Part shown: positions 41,858 to 53,150 of the stretch, in pieces
Layout of the letters: each line of letters opens with the position of its first letter
How positions within the stretch are numbered: the stretch's first letter is position 1
NCBI GenBank assembly: GCA_014529385.2
Contig: CM043963.1
Span: 6,621,001-6,685,000, forward strand
Direction: 5' to 3'
Length of the DNA stretch: 64,000 nt
Source of the DNA: Adiantum capillus-veneris
Lineage: Eukaryota; Streptophyta; Polypodiopsida; Polypodiales; Pteridaceae
Translations under genes and position numbers: made by a program
The notes under the pieces: model-generated
Database searches by the model: none
Told to the model about the DNA's origin: nothing
What the model saw: only the letters and a program-made list of their open reading frames with translations

Positions 41858-44122
41858 TGGAGAGGGGGAATAGGGGATCACGCCCGGCACAAACACAAGG
41901 GACTCTCTATAGCTTAGGGTATCCACAACACCCCTGTCCTCTCGAAAAACACCTTCAAAAAACATACCTTACACTAGCAGACCACCGCCTGCTCAATTTC
42001 CAATGCTCACATGCTCCACAAATCCACCACACCACGCACACTGGCTGCCATGGTTTGTCTCCACCCTTACACACACAGAGCCGCTCAATCTCACTCTCTC
42101 ACACAAAACACCGTCATTCTGGGGGGCACACACTTCCACACAACCGACATCGAGGGGAAACACCAGAGTAGGAGAAAGAGAAGGGGGGAAGGGAAAACAA
42201 CAATAAGCCGGGGCAACAACGGCTCAATTGCACTTCACAAAACACGTTTACATGCTCACATTGCCTCACCATGGCCATTTTCACAAGCAAAATATAAAGG
42301 GCTTTCACAGGCACACTCCTCTGTCAGAAAGCTCCACTTTGCAGGCTTCAAACGCACAAAAAGGCCCTTATTTGATTAATTTTTTGACTTTTATGGGGGG
42401 GAGTCTTCGATTTGGGAAATTGCCCTCTCATTGGTCCATCTGGTACCCTAATTTGGTATTCCTAGGAAAGGGGCAACACGTTGCTTCATCTGCTCATCCT
42501 TCTCTCTTTTGCACTTGGGGGGGGGGTGCAATAGCAATGTCGCTATTGCCCCTGGGCTTCTCTTTATTTTTTATTTTTTTCCTCCATTTTTTACCCCCTT
42601 GGGGCTACCTTTTGCACTACTTTTTACCATCCTTGCCCAGTTCCACTAGCCCTCTTCCTCTTTTTCTCTCTCTTCATTCGGTCCGGGCTTTGCCCGGCCT
42701 TGCCTTGAAGTGGGCTCACCCTTTACACTCGACCTCCCTCTTGGTCACCTTGCACTTGGCCCTCCTGGCCATCCTCTCTCTCTCTCTCTCTATCTCTATC
42801 TATGTATGCTTACTATTCACGTTGTGGGACCCTCCCCTTTTACACCTGTATGGGACGTGCCCCTCATATATGCTTTGGGGAGGGGGGCATTAGCGAGTTC
42901 GCTAATGCCTCCTCTCTCCCCTTACAAAATAAGGCCTCCAAGGCCATGGGATCAGGCCCCTTCTGGGCGGCACATCATCACCTGCGCCGCCTCCGTCCCT
43001 CATGCCTCACGTGGGCGCGCCGCCCCTGGCGTTGCCTCACTAGCCAAAAACCGCGACAATGCACCCAATAGGGCCGCGCACAATCTACCACAGTGCCTAC
43101 CGGTTTGCACCATGTCCAGGCACCACGAGCCCCTCCTCTTTCCCTTATGCACCAAAGAAATGGTCTCGCCTCGCCCATATACTGTGTGATTTCCATGCCC
43201 GGATTTGCATGTGGGCTTAACAAGTGTCATGTGTCGGCCTCTCGTTCCACCCCCATGGGTTCCCACTTTAGCCCAAAAACCCACTTACCATTTCCTTCCC
43301 TCCCTTTTGAGTGCATGATCTATCCTAATCAGTGGCCGAGTGATCGGAGTAGACGTTCCACCTGACAGTCTCGGTTTTCAACTTTAATTTCCCCTCATGC
43401 TCGTCGAACTTCGACTATCCCGGGTCTGTGATCCAAGGCGACCAAAAGTTTGAAAAATCATCTGCAAACACTTTATCTTCAACTACCCTAGGTTTCCCCA
43501 TGCCGTAGTTCAGTGCTCTAGGCTCGGCCTCATGTGCCGTGACTTCTCGTTGACTTCGCTCGGCATGCTCTATCCGCTTGAACCTTGTCGAGGCCTAAAA
43601 AATGCCAGATGGCACCTCGAATGTGGTCAAGTGGGCTCAGACCCGGCCCTGTGAAGATGTTCTATTGATCATCACTTGCTAACCAGAGCTCCGATTCGCA
43701 ATCCGAGAAGACAGGCATGCTCCACAACTTGAGCACTACACATGTATCTACTCACACCTACCTGGGCCTCCTGTCCCCAGCTGCCGTATCCGTCGGGGAT
43801 CTGCTACACACTTTATCTTTGAACTGCAATATCTTGAGCATTGAGGCTCCGTTTGACGGGCCGTATCGACCAAATTCTTGAGCACACTGAATACTACATT
43901 CTACAGCATTGGCTTGGCATTTTGGACACCTTCATCTTCCATCCCATCTGGACCATCTCGTTGCTCTTTTGGCCTAAAAAACCGCCTTAGGCATCCTTTT
44001 CCACTATCCTTTGGCTTCCTAGGACCTTGGCACCTGCCCTAGCCTTCTGCACTGCACTTGCATGCACCCTTTTCTTGGCATAGACCACTTTCTAGCTCGG
44101 ACCAACTTTGGCTGCACCAACA
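41858..44122 (-). repeat. Element E 5' LTR (minus orientation)
   Basis: Partner of 37485-39770. On the minus strand it starts TGTTGGTGCAGCC. The two palindromes are at 42528-42549 (one arm base changed) and 42886-42909 (perfect). A short CT-rich microsatellite near 42775-42795 is expanded relative to the other LTR. Three or four long overlapping frames are products of composition, not genes. Confidence 0.82.
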
Positions 44123-45809
44123 TTACTAACTCACTACGTGAGAAGGTAATGTATGAATCTCATGCTCAAGCCTACTTATGCGCGGCATAGAGGGATTCAG
44201 TCTACCCTAAAAGGGATAGAAACATATTTCTATTTTCCTACCATGAAATCAAACATACAAGAGTATGTTTCAAAATGTGTGGTATGCCAGAAGACAAAGT
44301 TTGATAGAGGGAAGCAACTTGGATGGCTTCAACCTTTTCCAATCCCTAATTCACCATGGGAGAGCATATCCATGGATTTTATCTTTGGATTTCCTAAGTC
44401 TGTCCATGGGAATATAGGAATATGGAGGATATTAGACAGGTTTAGCAAACAAGCACATTTCATACGTGTCAAAGAGACTATCAAAGCCCATCAAATGGAA
44501 ACCCTCTTTATATCACAAATCTTCAAGTACCACGGATTAAAAAATTCCATAGTGTCGGATAGAGATCCTAGAATGACAAGTAATTTCTAGAAAGGTCTCT
44601 TTGAGAATTTAGGTACAAGGATAAACTTCTCTTCGGCCTATCATCCCCAAACGGATGGCAAAAGTGAAATAGCTAACCTAACCATTCTTGATCTACTAAA
44701 AGCTTATGTCACAGAAGTAGGTCAAAAGTCCCAATGGGAGAAGTACTTACCCTTAGTGAAGTATGCTTACAATAACATTGTACATACTTCCATGGGATAA
44801 GCACCTCTTTAGGTGATAGAGGGAAGATCAAAAAGTCCCTTGCTACTCAAGGTACATGGGAAGATCTTTGTTGTGCAGATGAGTATAGCTGAGACCTACA
44901 ACAATATTTCCAAAAGATTAAGGGTGCTATCTCTATATCACAACAAAGACAAAAGGCTGTTGCTAATAAGCACAGAAGAGATCAAGCCTTTAAACAAAAT
45001 GATTAGGTCTTGCTTAAGTTTCTCAAGGCTCGACTAAGGCACACAACAGGAATTCTATATAGGACACCAAACGTACTATGCTAAGTTAGCAATACGGTAC
45101 TATGGTTCCTTACAAATTCTTAGACCAATCAATGAGATGGCCTATCAACTCAAGTTTCCCAATCATTGGCTCATACACAATGCTTTCCATGTGAGCCTAC
45201 AGAATGCTTTCCATGTGAGCCTACTAAAGCCTTACAAAGGAAAGCCACCTCAAGAAAAAATTATTGAAGACACACCAGAGATCGAGGACTAAGAAGAGGT
45301 GTTGCATCCCGATTCCATTCTCCGACATGGACACAAGGTCCGACGATATCTTATTAAGTTTAATAATTATCCTTTTGAAGATGCTAGATGGATACAAGGC
45401 ATATAATTAAAGGATAACCTAAACCTTCTCAATGCTTACAATGCTTCCCTAGAGTAATCAAATGTAAATATGTTTAAATGAACAAATTTTTTGTCTTATA
45501 AGAGTCTCTTTTTCTTTATTGTGCACAAATGTTAAGAAGTATGCATGGTTAGGATCATGTTTGCGGAGACGATGTCTCCCGAACACCAAGTAGAGCTTGT
45601 CACTCTACTATGGAAGGTTGATAAGACTGACGCATAGACATGCTTGCGATAGCTAAGGCTCTCAAGCGGCAAATGGATTAGTCATCCATTCTAGAACGGT
45701 GTCGTAGGATAAAATAGGAATCCTTACCCGCTAGCAAACAGACTAATGACAAGGCTTTATCTTGTCTACCTCATAGTCAAGGACAACTATGATTTCAAGA
45801 GAGAGGTAA
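44123..45809 (+). pseudogene. Chromovirus copy b: integrase and chromodomain
   Basis: Continuation of copy b after element E. The zinc-binding part has 'RHRGIQSTL' and 'YVSKCVVCQKTKFDRGK'. The core has 'SISMDFIFGFPKS', 'IVSDRDPRMTSNF' (second Asp) and 'SAYHPQTDGKSEIANLT' (Glu region), with stops between them. 'HNAFHVSLLKPYKGKPP' is the post-core element, and 'DSILRHGHKVRRYLIKFNNY' with 'PFEDARWIQGI' (about 45311-45405) is a chromodomain-like end that targets integration in chromoviruses. A 23-bp tandem duplication sits at about 45178-45222. No functional protein is expected. Confidence 0.88.
45796..45809 (+). promoter_or_regulatory. Polypurine tract of chromovirus b
   Basis: AAGAGAGAGGTAA lies directly before the LTR start TGTCATAATAA, as expected for the plus-strand primer. 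Confidence 0.7.
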
Positions 45810-46360
45810 TGTCATAATAACAAATATATAATTCTCCTAAATGATTTTCTCATGTTAAATTGATCATTCATTTAATATGGGGAAGTACTAGGGGAGAAAA
45901 ATCTAGAATATTGGTTAGGCTAGTAGATTAGTCTCAGTAGGGATCCAAAGGGGGACAGTCTGCAAAAGAGAAATGTGCATGAATGGTGCTATAAAGACCA
46001 TAAGGTTTAGCCCATCAAGTCTTCCAAAAGGTAAGGTTTCAAAATTTCAATTAAAAATTCCATTGGCAAATTTTGGTAAATTTGGATGCTTGTGGGAAGA
46101 CACAAAAGTCTTCCCACATCCCTATCAAGGAGGGGGAAAGCCCTAAAGGTAGGGGAAGAAAGAGAAGAAGTGAGAGAAACAAACATACACTCTCCTAAGC
46201 TCCCTTTACACAAAGGGCATAGTGGACACATGTTAGGTTCCTAGCCCAATTGCCCCCAATTCCCATTCAAATCCTATTGGATGGACATAGAGGTGGACCA
46301 ATGAGAATTAGTCTAGAGTAAATTTAGTCTAATTAATTTAAAAACACTTGATAAAATTGG
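45810..46360 (+). repeat. Chromovirus 3' LTR, copy b, partial
   Basis: Starts TGTCATAATAACAAATATA and matches the reverse complement of the LTRs at 30453-32019 and 59347-60935 for about 550 bp, up to the phrase TAATTTAAAAACACTTGAT. After about 46360 the match ends, so roughly two thirds of the LTR is missing or replaced. Confidence 0.82.
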
Positions 46361-47212
46361 GTTTCACCTCGTCAAAGTCAACTTCTCCTCTCTTTACATA
46401 TGCCTTTCATCCTAGGCGTCATATCCTCTTATGCTTTGGACGAGGACATATATACTTGGTGATCAACAAATGTTTCCAAACTTTATACATTTGGTTCTTT
46501 GGTGTATGCAGGTCTCACATTGGGATACTTTTGGTCTTCTTCATAGATGGAAAACTTGCAGATTGCTACATGTGGATCTTGTGTAAATCCTTATCAAAAT
46601 CTATTCTCTTCCAATGTGTTGGAAGAAATAGGAACCGTTGTCTATTATCTACTTACGTGGTAAACTATTTGCAATATCTTCCAATAGCATCTAGAATCAT
46701 GGATCAAGATCTCCTAAATCATGAAGGTCATACAATTTTTGACTTGATGAGCCTACCGAGGTTGAATGAATTTTATGAGCTACAGTTCAAAGATTTGCTC
46801 ATACAAGCTCTTGAAGACCGTAGCAGATACATCAACTTTACATAGGAGGAAGAGCAACCTATCTTTTACATCACATTCATAGTGGTGAAAGCAATGGTGG
46901 ATAGCAATAAGATCTACAAGTTTCTTCAACCAAATTCAGTAAGTGATTCCATACCATACATCTCTCTCTGGGAAAGAAATTTCAAGATCTTTGATCATAG
47001 GGGGTGCTTATGGAAACTTTTTTACTGGAGGAGGTTTACTCAACCACTTCATTACATCATGATATTGGCTTTGAGAAACTTTCACAGCACACAAGTTTTT
47101 CTAGTCATACAACAAAGGTCCTTCAAGAAAGATGAAAGTAGACAAAGACAGACATTACAAGCTCTACATGTTGTGCGATCGGATAAATGATACATGAATG
47201 TACCATTATCAA
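46361..47212 (+). other. Two adjacent unidentified frames before a G-tract
   Basis: Frames at 46348-46845 (165 codons) and 46882-47190 (102 codons) are in AT-rich DNA. They contain phrases such as 'HEGHTIFDLMSLPRLNEFYE' and 'VSDSIPYISLWERNFKIF' but no motif I can assign. They lie directly upstream of a purine tract and a possible LTR start, which suggests the 3' end of a retroelement internal region. They may equally be non-coding. Confidence 0.3.
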
Positions 47213-47232
47213 GGGGGGGGGGGGGGGGGGGG
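47213..47232 (+). repeat. Homopolymer of 20 G
   Basis: Unbroken G run preceded by AA. Its place just before TGATAGCC makes it look like an expanded polypurine tract. The length may be inaccurate. Confidence 0.65.
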
Positions 47233-47236
47233 CTAA

Positions 47237-49084
47237 TGATAGCCATTTTTTGGCTATCCAAATTGTCATAGTGATCTAACTCACCCCTACCAAAATCACC
47301 TAAATACTGTGGCTATCCCTACCTTTTCATTGTACATAGGCGTGTGTGAGTTAGGGGACTTTCCCCATATCTTCTTAAAACCTTCAGCTACCTCTAGTAA
47401 TTGGGCTAGTTTAGCCAAAAAAAGAAATAAAAATAAAATCCAAAATATATTATGGCCCTTTTGTGTATAAGTATTTCAGTGTATATAGGGCCTAAATATA
47501 GGTATTTTAATTATAATTATTTTGGTATTTATTTAAATATTCTACCTAGGTGTGCGTTATTTGCCTATGTATACTACGTACATTAACTCACCATTACCAC
47601 AAATTTTCTTACCAATTTGTATACTCTTTATTCCATAACGAGATATTTTCATGCAAGCTTCTCTTATTTTTGGTGTGAATCCACTCCAACGAAAAACCTC
47701 AAAAATACCTTTCACCATCAGTCATTGTCTTTTACTAAATTTTTATTTCCTACAGATATTATTTCTTACCTCTTGTAAATAAATATACATCAATAAAAAC
47801 AAATGAGAGCCATCCTCATTTGATTTTCTATATTTTCATATATTTATTTTTTATATATAGAGCTCACACTATTCTAGATTCCATGAATTGTTTATATATA
47901 CAGCCTGTTTTTTTTTATCATATCCATATATTATATTTATGCATAATCCAGAACCATGCATATTTACAAACCCCTAAGAATATATTAGGTCATGCTCTCA
48001 TGCAAGGAGGGGCTTACCTTTGGAGCCTTATGCAAATTCAACAAAAGGGAGACCACTAAAGACTTTTTTGTGAAGAAAATTAGGCCATTTTGGTGGGATT
48101 TTTTATATCCATCTTTACTCCAAATTTGAAGTGGTGGTTAGAAGAAAAAATTTGGACCAAGAGCTGAATAATCATCTTAAACATTTTGATAATTTTTGGA
48201 GCTACCACTGGTGAGATAGGATTTTTTTTGTGGCCCAATCTGCTCACTTTTCTCACAAAGTAATCCATAGTCTTCTCTCACCTCCTTTCCTACTTCCACA
48301 CACATACAAACACACACACACACACCTCCTTTTCTACTTTCAAACACACACACACACTCATTCCTCTCTATCCCTCACTCAAACCTGCACCTTCCATGGT
48401 TTCTTTCACCCTCTTCACCATTAACTTCCCCTCTTACTTCCATAGCTCTCATATGAGCTCTACATGTACTTACACCATCTCTTTATGCCTCTCTCTATTA
48501 CCTCTAATCACAAATCCTTTTACCTCTTCTCTATATACATAAAATTCAACATGTGAAACCATGCTTAATGTTTGCTAAATGGAAATTCTCATCAACCATT
48601 GTATTATGGTTATTCAACCTTGGCGATGACAATGCAAGAAGAGAAGGAGAAGAAGAGGATCGATAGTCATTTTGAGAACCTACACAAGTAAGTTCAATAC
48701 TTCTTCAAGCTTCACCATCACAAGGATTTCCTCACTTCATTCAACCATCTTACTTCAACCATCCACCTCATTCTACCCATTGTAAATATATCATTAACTT
48801 TTTAAGTGCGGTGGGTGATGGTAATGATAGTAGCCTGCTACCCTCCCTCGGGTGGCTTTTGATTCACGGTAGTTAGAATGAGAGATGTGAGATGGAGAAC
48901 TTACTTCCTGGATGTTGAGGACATGTATACCGATAGCAGCACTTTGATGAAGGCTCTTAGTGATTCTTCAATTTCTTCCTCAGCATTGTAAACTGAAGGA
49001 TTTCGAGAATCCCTCCTCCATGGGGGTACCAAATGACAAGAACAAGTGCAAAACGGACCTCAATGACCTCTACACCAGGTCTGT
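47237..49084 (+). repeat. Possible LTR start and unassigned sequence
   Basis: After the G-tract the sequence begins TGATAGCCA-TTTTT-TGGCTATCC, an inverted repeat with 8-bp arms, like the palindromic LTR tip of the A family. No second copy exists in the window, so the LTR reading is a guess. The remainder is AT-rich with CA/CT-rich stretches near 48296-48360. No gene is recognised. Confidence 0.3.
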
Positions 49085-49165
49085 GCACGTAGAATAGGAG
49101 GCACCACCTAGCTTTGACCGGCTAGGACACAGACAACAAGAATGATACAAATGACAACAACCCTC
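49085..49165 (-). repeat. Short F-type LTR fragment, minus strand
   Basis: The stretch containing AGGCACCACCTAGCTTT and GGCTAGGACACAGACAAC matches the end of the F LTR (reverse of 52230-52310, and 63295-63365). The rest of the LTR is not present here. Confidence 0.6.
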
Positions 49166-50314
49166 TCTAAATCTCGCTCACCATCCTGCCCTCTCTTTCT
49201 TGCAGCCCGAAGGCCGCACAGTAAACAGATCCGCTCTCTCTCTCTCTCTAAACACACAAACCCCCCCATCACACACACACACACACACACACACATATTC
49301 ACATATTATAGCATGTGCTCTCTCTCTCTCTCTCACTCACACACTCTCTCTCTCTCTCTCCATCTCTCTCCCTCTCACGCGCGCGCGCACATACACACAC
49401 ACACAGACACACACACAAATTTATGGCTTGGCCTTTTTCTTGGGAGGAGAAATCATTTGACATATCTTTTAATTAGTCCATTGATTGTGCATATGGGTTA
49501 CCACCCATATAGGTATAGTGTACATGCTTTTGTCAATGCCTTCAAAAATATTTATATGTTAATATGTTTTTCACACTTGTGAAGTTAGTGGTTGATAACT
49601 CAAGTAAACAAAAGTTTAGTGAAGCACAAAGTGCTAAAGTGAAGATATATCCACGCTTGAATTTGGTGGTTGCTAAAAAAAAAAAAAGGTTTTGTGAGCC
49701 ATAAAAAGTCCTAAGGTGGAAGTTTATTAGTGATTGCTGTATGACTTTGAAAATAATCTTGACCAGAAGCTATAAGTGGTTATATGCTTTTAAGTCTTTA
49801 TCTTCTATTTTTGGAACATGAGGAGTATAAACCACCAAAAATCCAAACTTAATAGCTCACTGTTTTTTAAGCCAACTCACCCTCACTCTAAATAGGAAGG
49901 GGAACTTGCCCAAATAGAAGACAGCATGGCCACAACTTTTTGATTTATGCTCACAACTCACACATTAAGTAGCAAGTGATATACCCTTCTCTGTCTCTGC
50001 GCATTTTCACAATCCCCTTCTCCATGTACCACTATGTGGATCTTCACAACCCTACTCATCTATGCTCCCACCACGCTTTCACACGCGCGCCTGTACACAC
50101 ACACATCGACAAGAGGTGGCCTCTCCATGTATTACTCTATGGAATAGACGACCTAACAAATTTGACCTTGAAGTTCTTGCGATTGCATATGCCTCCCTTT
50201 GGCAACCCACATGACAACGATCACTTTCGCAAACTTGGAGACTCGGGTAATTTTTGATTTGAATGAAATCATGGCATAATTACACCTTCACACACACATG
50301 CACACTCATGCGCA

Positions 50315-50392
<78 letters not shown>

Positions 50393-51615
50393 TTCATACA
50401 TGCAAAAGGACCTCTAAAGTTAGATGCAAAGTCTATTAAGGAATTTAATGTGTTTTAATGACTCTACAACCCGGATGCATTCTCCCAATGACAAGGTAAA
50501 AAGAAGGGTTATGGGCGATCACCTCACAAGTCCGTGTTTGAATATATAGAGTATTGAAGATGGTGTTAAACTACAATATTGAAGATGGTAGTTCAATCAT
50601 GAGAAGCATATAACAATTTGATGGTGTAATCATCATGAGAGAGGTTGCTTAAGTTTTTATGGTGTACTTTGAGAAGTTTATCTAAGTACTAAGGAGACTT
50701 TGTACAAATTTGGACAGGACAGACATTAAATTAGTCTTTTCAAATATAACATTGAGCTACATGGACTTATTTTCTTTCTTTTTTCAAAATAGTTCTTAGC
50801 TTACATTAACAAACGAAGTTCTTTGTGTGACTGCTGAGCTAATGAAAAGAACATATCAATGATACATTAACCCTTTTAGAAACAAGTCATCAATTCCTTT
50901 TCAATATCTCTTGATTGCCAGTTTGGTGGTAGTTCTTGAAACCGATAACAAGGGGAAGGGGTCATTGACACCTGTCTTCCCAAGTAGACATTAATAAGAG
51001 TATTAATTGTGTTCTTGTTTTTGTGTCTTGGATGGTGACAGGTAACAGGCTTCTTCCTTGGGATTACTATGGTAACCATGCAATGTCATTGATAGTATGC
51101 TGGATCATATGATTGGTCAAATAGATTGAGGAAGAAAGAAGACAAAGGATAGTCTTTACCATATCTTCTCTAATTGATGGATTTTGATGTACTTTATAGT
51201 GTTATGATAATACTTTGTCTTTTAAGTCATTCTCGTCCTATAGTCATTGTTTTTGTCAATTTCCATTGCCAAATGTCTTGGTCAATATTTGGTCTCATCA
51301 ATTGTATAGTGTCTTCGGATTGGGTTTTAAATCCAAACACACATACTTACACACACTCACACACATATTCAGGAAAAAAAACACACGCAAGCATATACGC
51401 ACATACACAAGAAAAAAAAACCGAAGGAACTCGTCATCAACCAAAAAAGAAGAGAAGGTCTAGTCGCGCGTAACCGACACCAAAACAAGAAAAGACGCTG
51501 AAGGCATGCCCTGTTCGGCCCTGAAAATGACGAACGCTCTACATCGATGCACCAGCGAGGCCCGCCAATCGCTGACATCTCATCCACAACAGCCTCTTCA
51601 ATGAAATCCATAGGT
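49166..51615. other. Microsatellite-rich unassigned sequence
   Basis: No gene is recognised. CT, AC and CG dinucleotide repeats occur at about 49231-49415, a compound (CT)20(CA)15 at 50319-50388, and AC-rich DNA at 51338-51410. Frames through these stretches encode only Ser/Leu or Thr/His runs. Confidence 0.55.
50319..50388. repeat. Compound microsatellite (CT)20(CA)15
   Basis: A perfect CT tract at 50319-50358 passes directly into a perfect CA tract at 50359-50388. Confidence 0.9.
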
Positions 51616-52381
51616 TGTCATCATTTTTCCCTAGTTTTAAACCAAATCTTGTAAAAATCCCAATTTGTAAATTATCGCCTCTCTCTAGGTGATGGCCACA
51701 AAGGCCCACCTAGGAGTTTTCATTTTTAAAATTCCCCAAGACAAAGCAAGGGTCAACCATCTGGGACCCACCACCTTGCTTTGTCTCCCCTGATTAGGGC
51801 CCTAAACCTAATCAGGTTACCTTAACATAAAAGCAGCCAACACCTATAAAAAGGCACTGAGAGGTCACATCGGGGGGGAGCAGACACTTTGTTGCAATTT
51901 TGGTGGGAGGGATTGGCAACACTTGTATCAAGAGAGAGGGGATTTAGTATGGCATTTTGGAAAATTTCACTATGTGAGGAAGCTATGTCTACACCCTGAC
52001 TCCAATGGTCACCACACACACACTCACGCTAGCAAAGTATCCGTGTCCGTGAGTCACATCTAGAGAACACACTATTAGGCTCACTATCTCTCTCTCTATT
52101 TTGCTGTCACCATAGTTGCCACCTCACCAAAGATAAGTATGCTGTAAATATTGCATAAAAATCAGTTTCCCCTCACACCCTCGAGGGGTTTTCATCACCT
52201 ACGTCATTCTCTCTGTGTGTAGGGTTTGTGTTATTTGTATTACTTTGAATCATTGTTGTCTGCGTCCTAGCCGCTCAAGCTAGGTGGTGCCCCCTATTTA
52301 CTTCGCCGTGGCCGGCTCGAAGTGCATTGACTCCTGGCGTTTTGAGTCCGTTTGGGTCCATGTTGCGCTTTGCGCTCGTCA
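51616..52381 (+). repeat. Element F 5' LTR
   Basis: About 766 bp from TGTCATCATTTTTCCC to GCTCGTCA. The inverted copy at 63208-64000 matches it over its length. It is followed two bases later by the TGGTGCCCCCACTGAGG primer-site candidate. It includes short CT and GT runs that are greatly expanded in the other copy. Confidence 0.78.
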
Positions 52382-52383
52382 TT

Positions 52384-52400
52384 TGGTGCCCCCACTGAGG
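52384..52400 (+). promoter_or_regulatory. Element F primer-binding-site candidate
   Basis: TGGTGCCCCCACTGAGG directly follows the LTR and is shared with element E. The complementary tRNA would end in CCTCAGTGGGGGCACCA; I do not recognise which plant tRNA this is. Confidence 0.55.
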
Positions 52401-52456
52401 AAGGCTTATTGGAAACCTTCAGTTTACAATGCTGAAGATAACGCACATCATCAACC

Positions 52457-52915
52457 ATGGATGAATGGCTGAAAGAATTCTCCAGCTCGAGAACAGAGGA
52501 GGAGGATTCTGAAGAAGCATTGACTGCCTTCATTAAAATACTACTGCCAGGCTGTAGTGTCGTCAGTATTCAAGAGGTAAGCTCCCCATCTCATGTTGCT
52601 CGTTCTAGCTGCAAATTTAGAGCATCAGGTGGAAAGGCTATGAAGTGCCATCACTGCTGTCAACCAAAGAACACTTTCAATGAGTGCCAGCACAATGAAG
52701 GTAACGAAGGGGCTGAAATCATCTACATCGACGTTCACCCCGAGGAGGTCGTCCATATCAAGGGAGGAAAAAGCTTGGTAAGGCCTCTCTTTCCTAAGGA
52801 AACTACAAGAAAAGGTATAGCCTCTACTCCTAAGTGGCCAAAAGGGGCCGCTCGAGCCAAAGGGAAGGAAGGGCTAAGTCCGGAAACACATGACCCTAAA
52901 GGAAGAAGCATCTGA
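52457..52915 (+). CDS. Unidentified 152-codon frame at the start of element F
   Basis: Starts MDEWLKEFSSSRTEEEDSEE about 56 bases after the primer-site candidate, where gag would begin. It contains 'AMKCHHCCQPKNTFNECQH', a C-x2-C pair followed by a further Cys and His, and a K/P-rich C-terminal part. I do not recognise it as a known gag. The C-x2-C could be half of a zinc-binding module of host origin, but the match is too short to name. A GTAAGC splice-donor-like sequence occurs at about 52577. The element is cut at about 53150, where it joins chromovirus copy c. Confidence 0.4.
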   Translation: MDEWLKEFSSSRTEEEDSEEALTAFIKILLPGCSVVSIQEVSSPSHVARSSCKFRASGGKAMKCHHCCQPKNTFNECQHNEGNEGAEIIYIDVHPEEVVHIKGGKSLVRPLFPKETTRKGIASTPKWPKGAARAKGKEGLSPETHDPKGRSI

Positions 52916-53150
52916 CCACACGAGTGCTTCAAGTTCGGGAAGCCGGGTCGTACCTAGTTTGCCAAAAAGAAGATCATCCGAGGTGAAGCGGTGGAAGGTC
53001 GCCTATCGATTTGCATGGCTCATGCGAGTACTGCCAGTCCATTTCGACAATCTGAAAGAAGAAGTGGTAAGAAGGTTCCCATACCCTAAGGAGGAGTGGT
53101 TTGACTACTGCTCTCACTGTTTTGGAGGAAGGGTAGGGGTCTTCCTCCTC
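52916..53150 (+). other. Remainder of element F up to the breakpoint
   Basis: Short frames ('GEAVEGRLSICMAHAS') with no recognised motif. The sequence changes to chromovirus RT (minus) at about 53150. Confidence 0.4.

Larger units (their letters stand above)
37485..44122 (-). mobile_element. Element E: gag-only LTR retrotransposon nested in chromovirus b
   Basis: A 6.6-kb element with about 2.27-kb LTRs (37485-39770 and 41858-44122) around a 2.1-kb interior that encodes a gag-like protein on the minus strand and nothing else. In minus orientation the 5' LTR is 41858-44122, followed by a primer-site candidate TGGTGCCCCCACTGAGG. No protease, RT or integrase is seen, so it belongs to the TR-GAG type of non-autonomous element. 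It splits the RNase H-integrase spacer of copy b. TACGT lies at 37480-37484 and, displaced by 12 bp, at 44135-44139. Confidence 0.85.

Noticed and set aside
42011-43365. Frames of up to 221 codons in the second element E LTR
   Set aside because: Same reason as for the first LTR. The frames are not conserved between the two LTR copies.
49142-49582. 146-codon frame rich in Ser, Leu, Thr and His
   Set aside because: It is a translation of CT and AC microsatellites.
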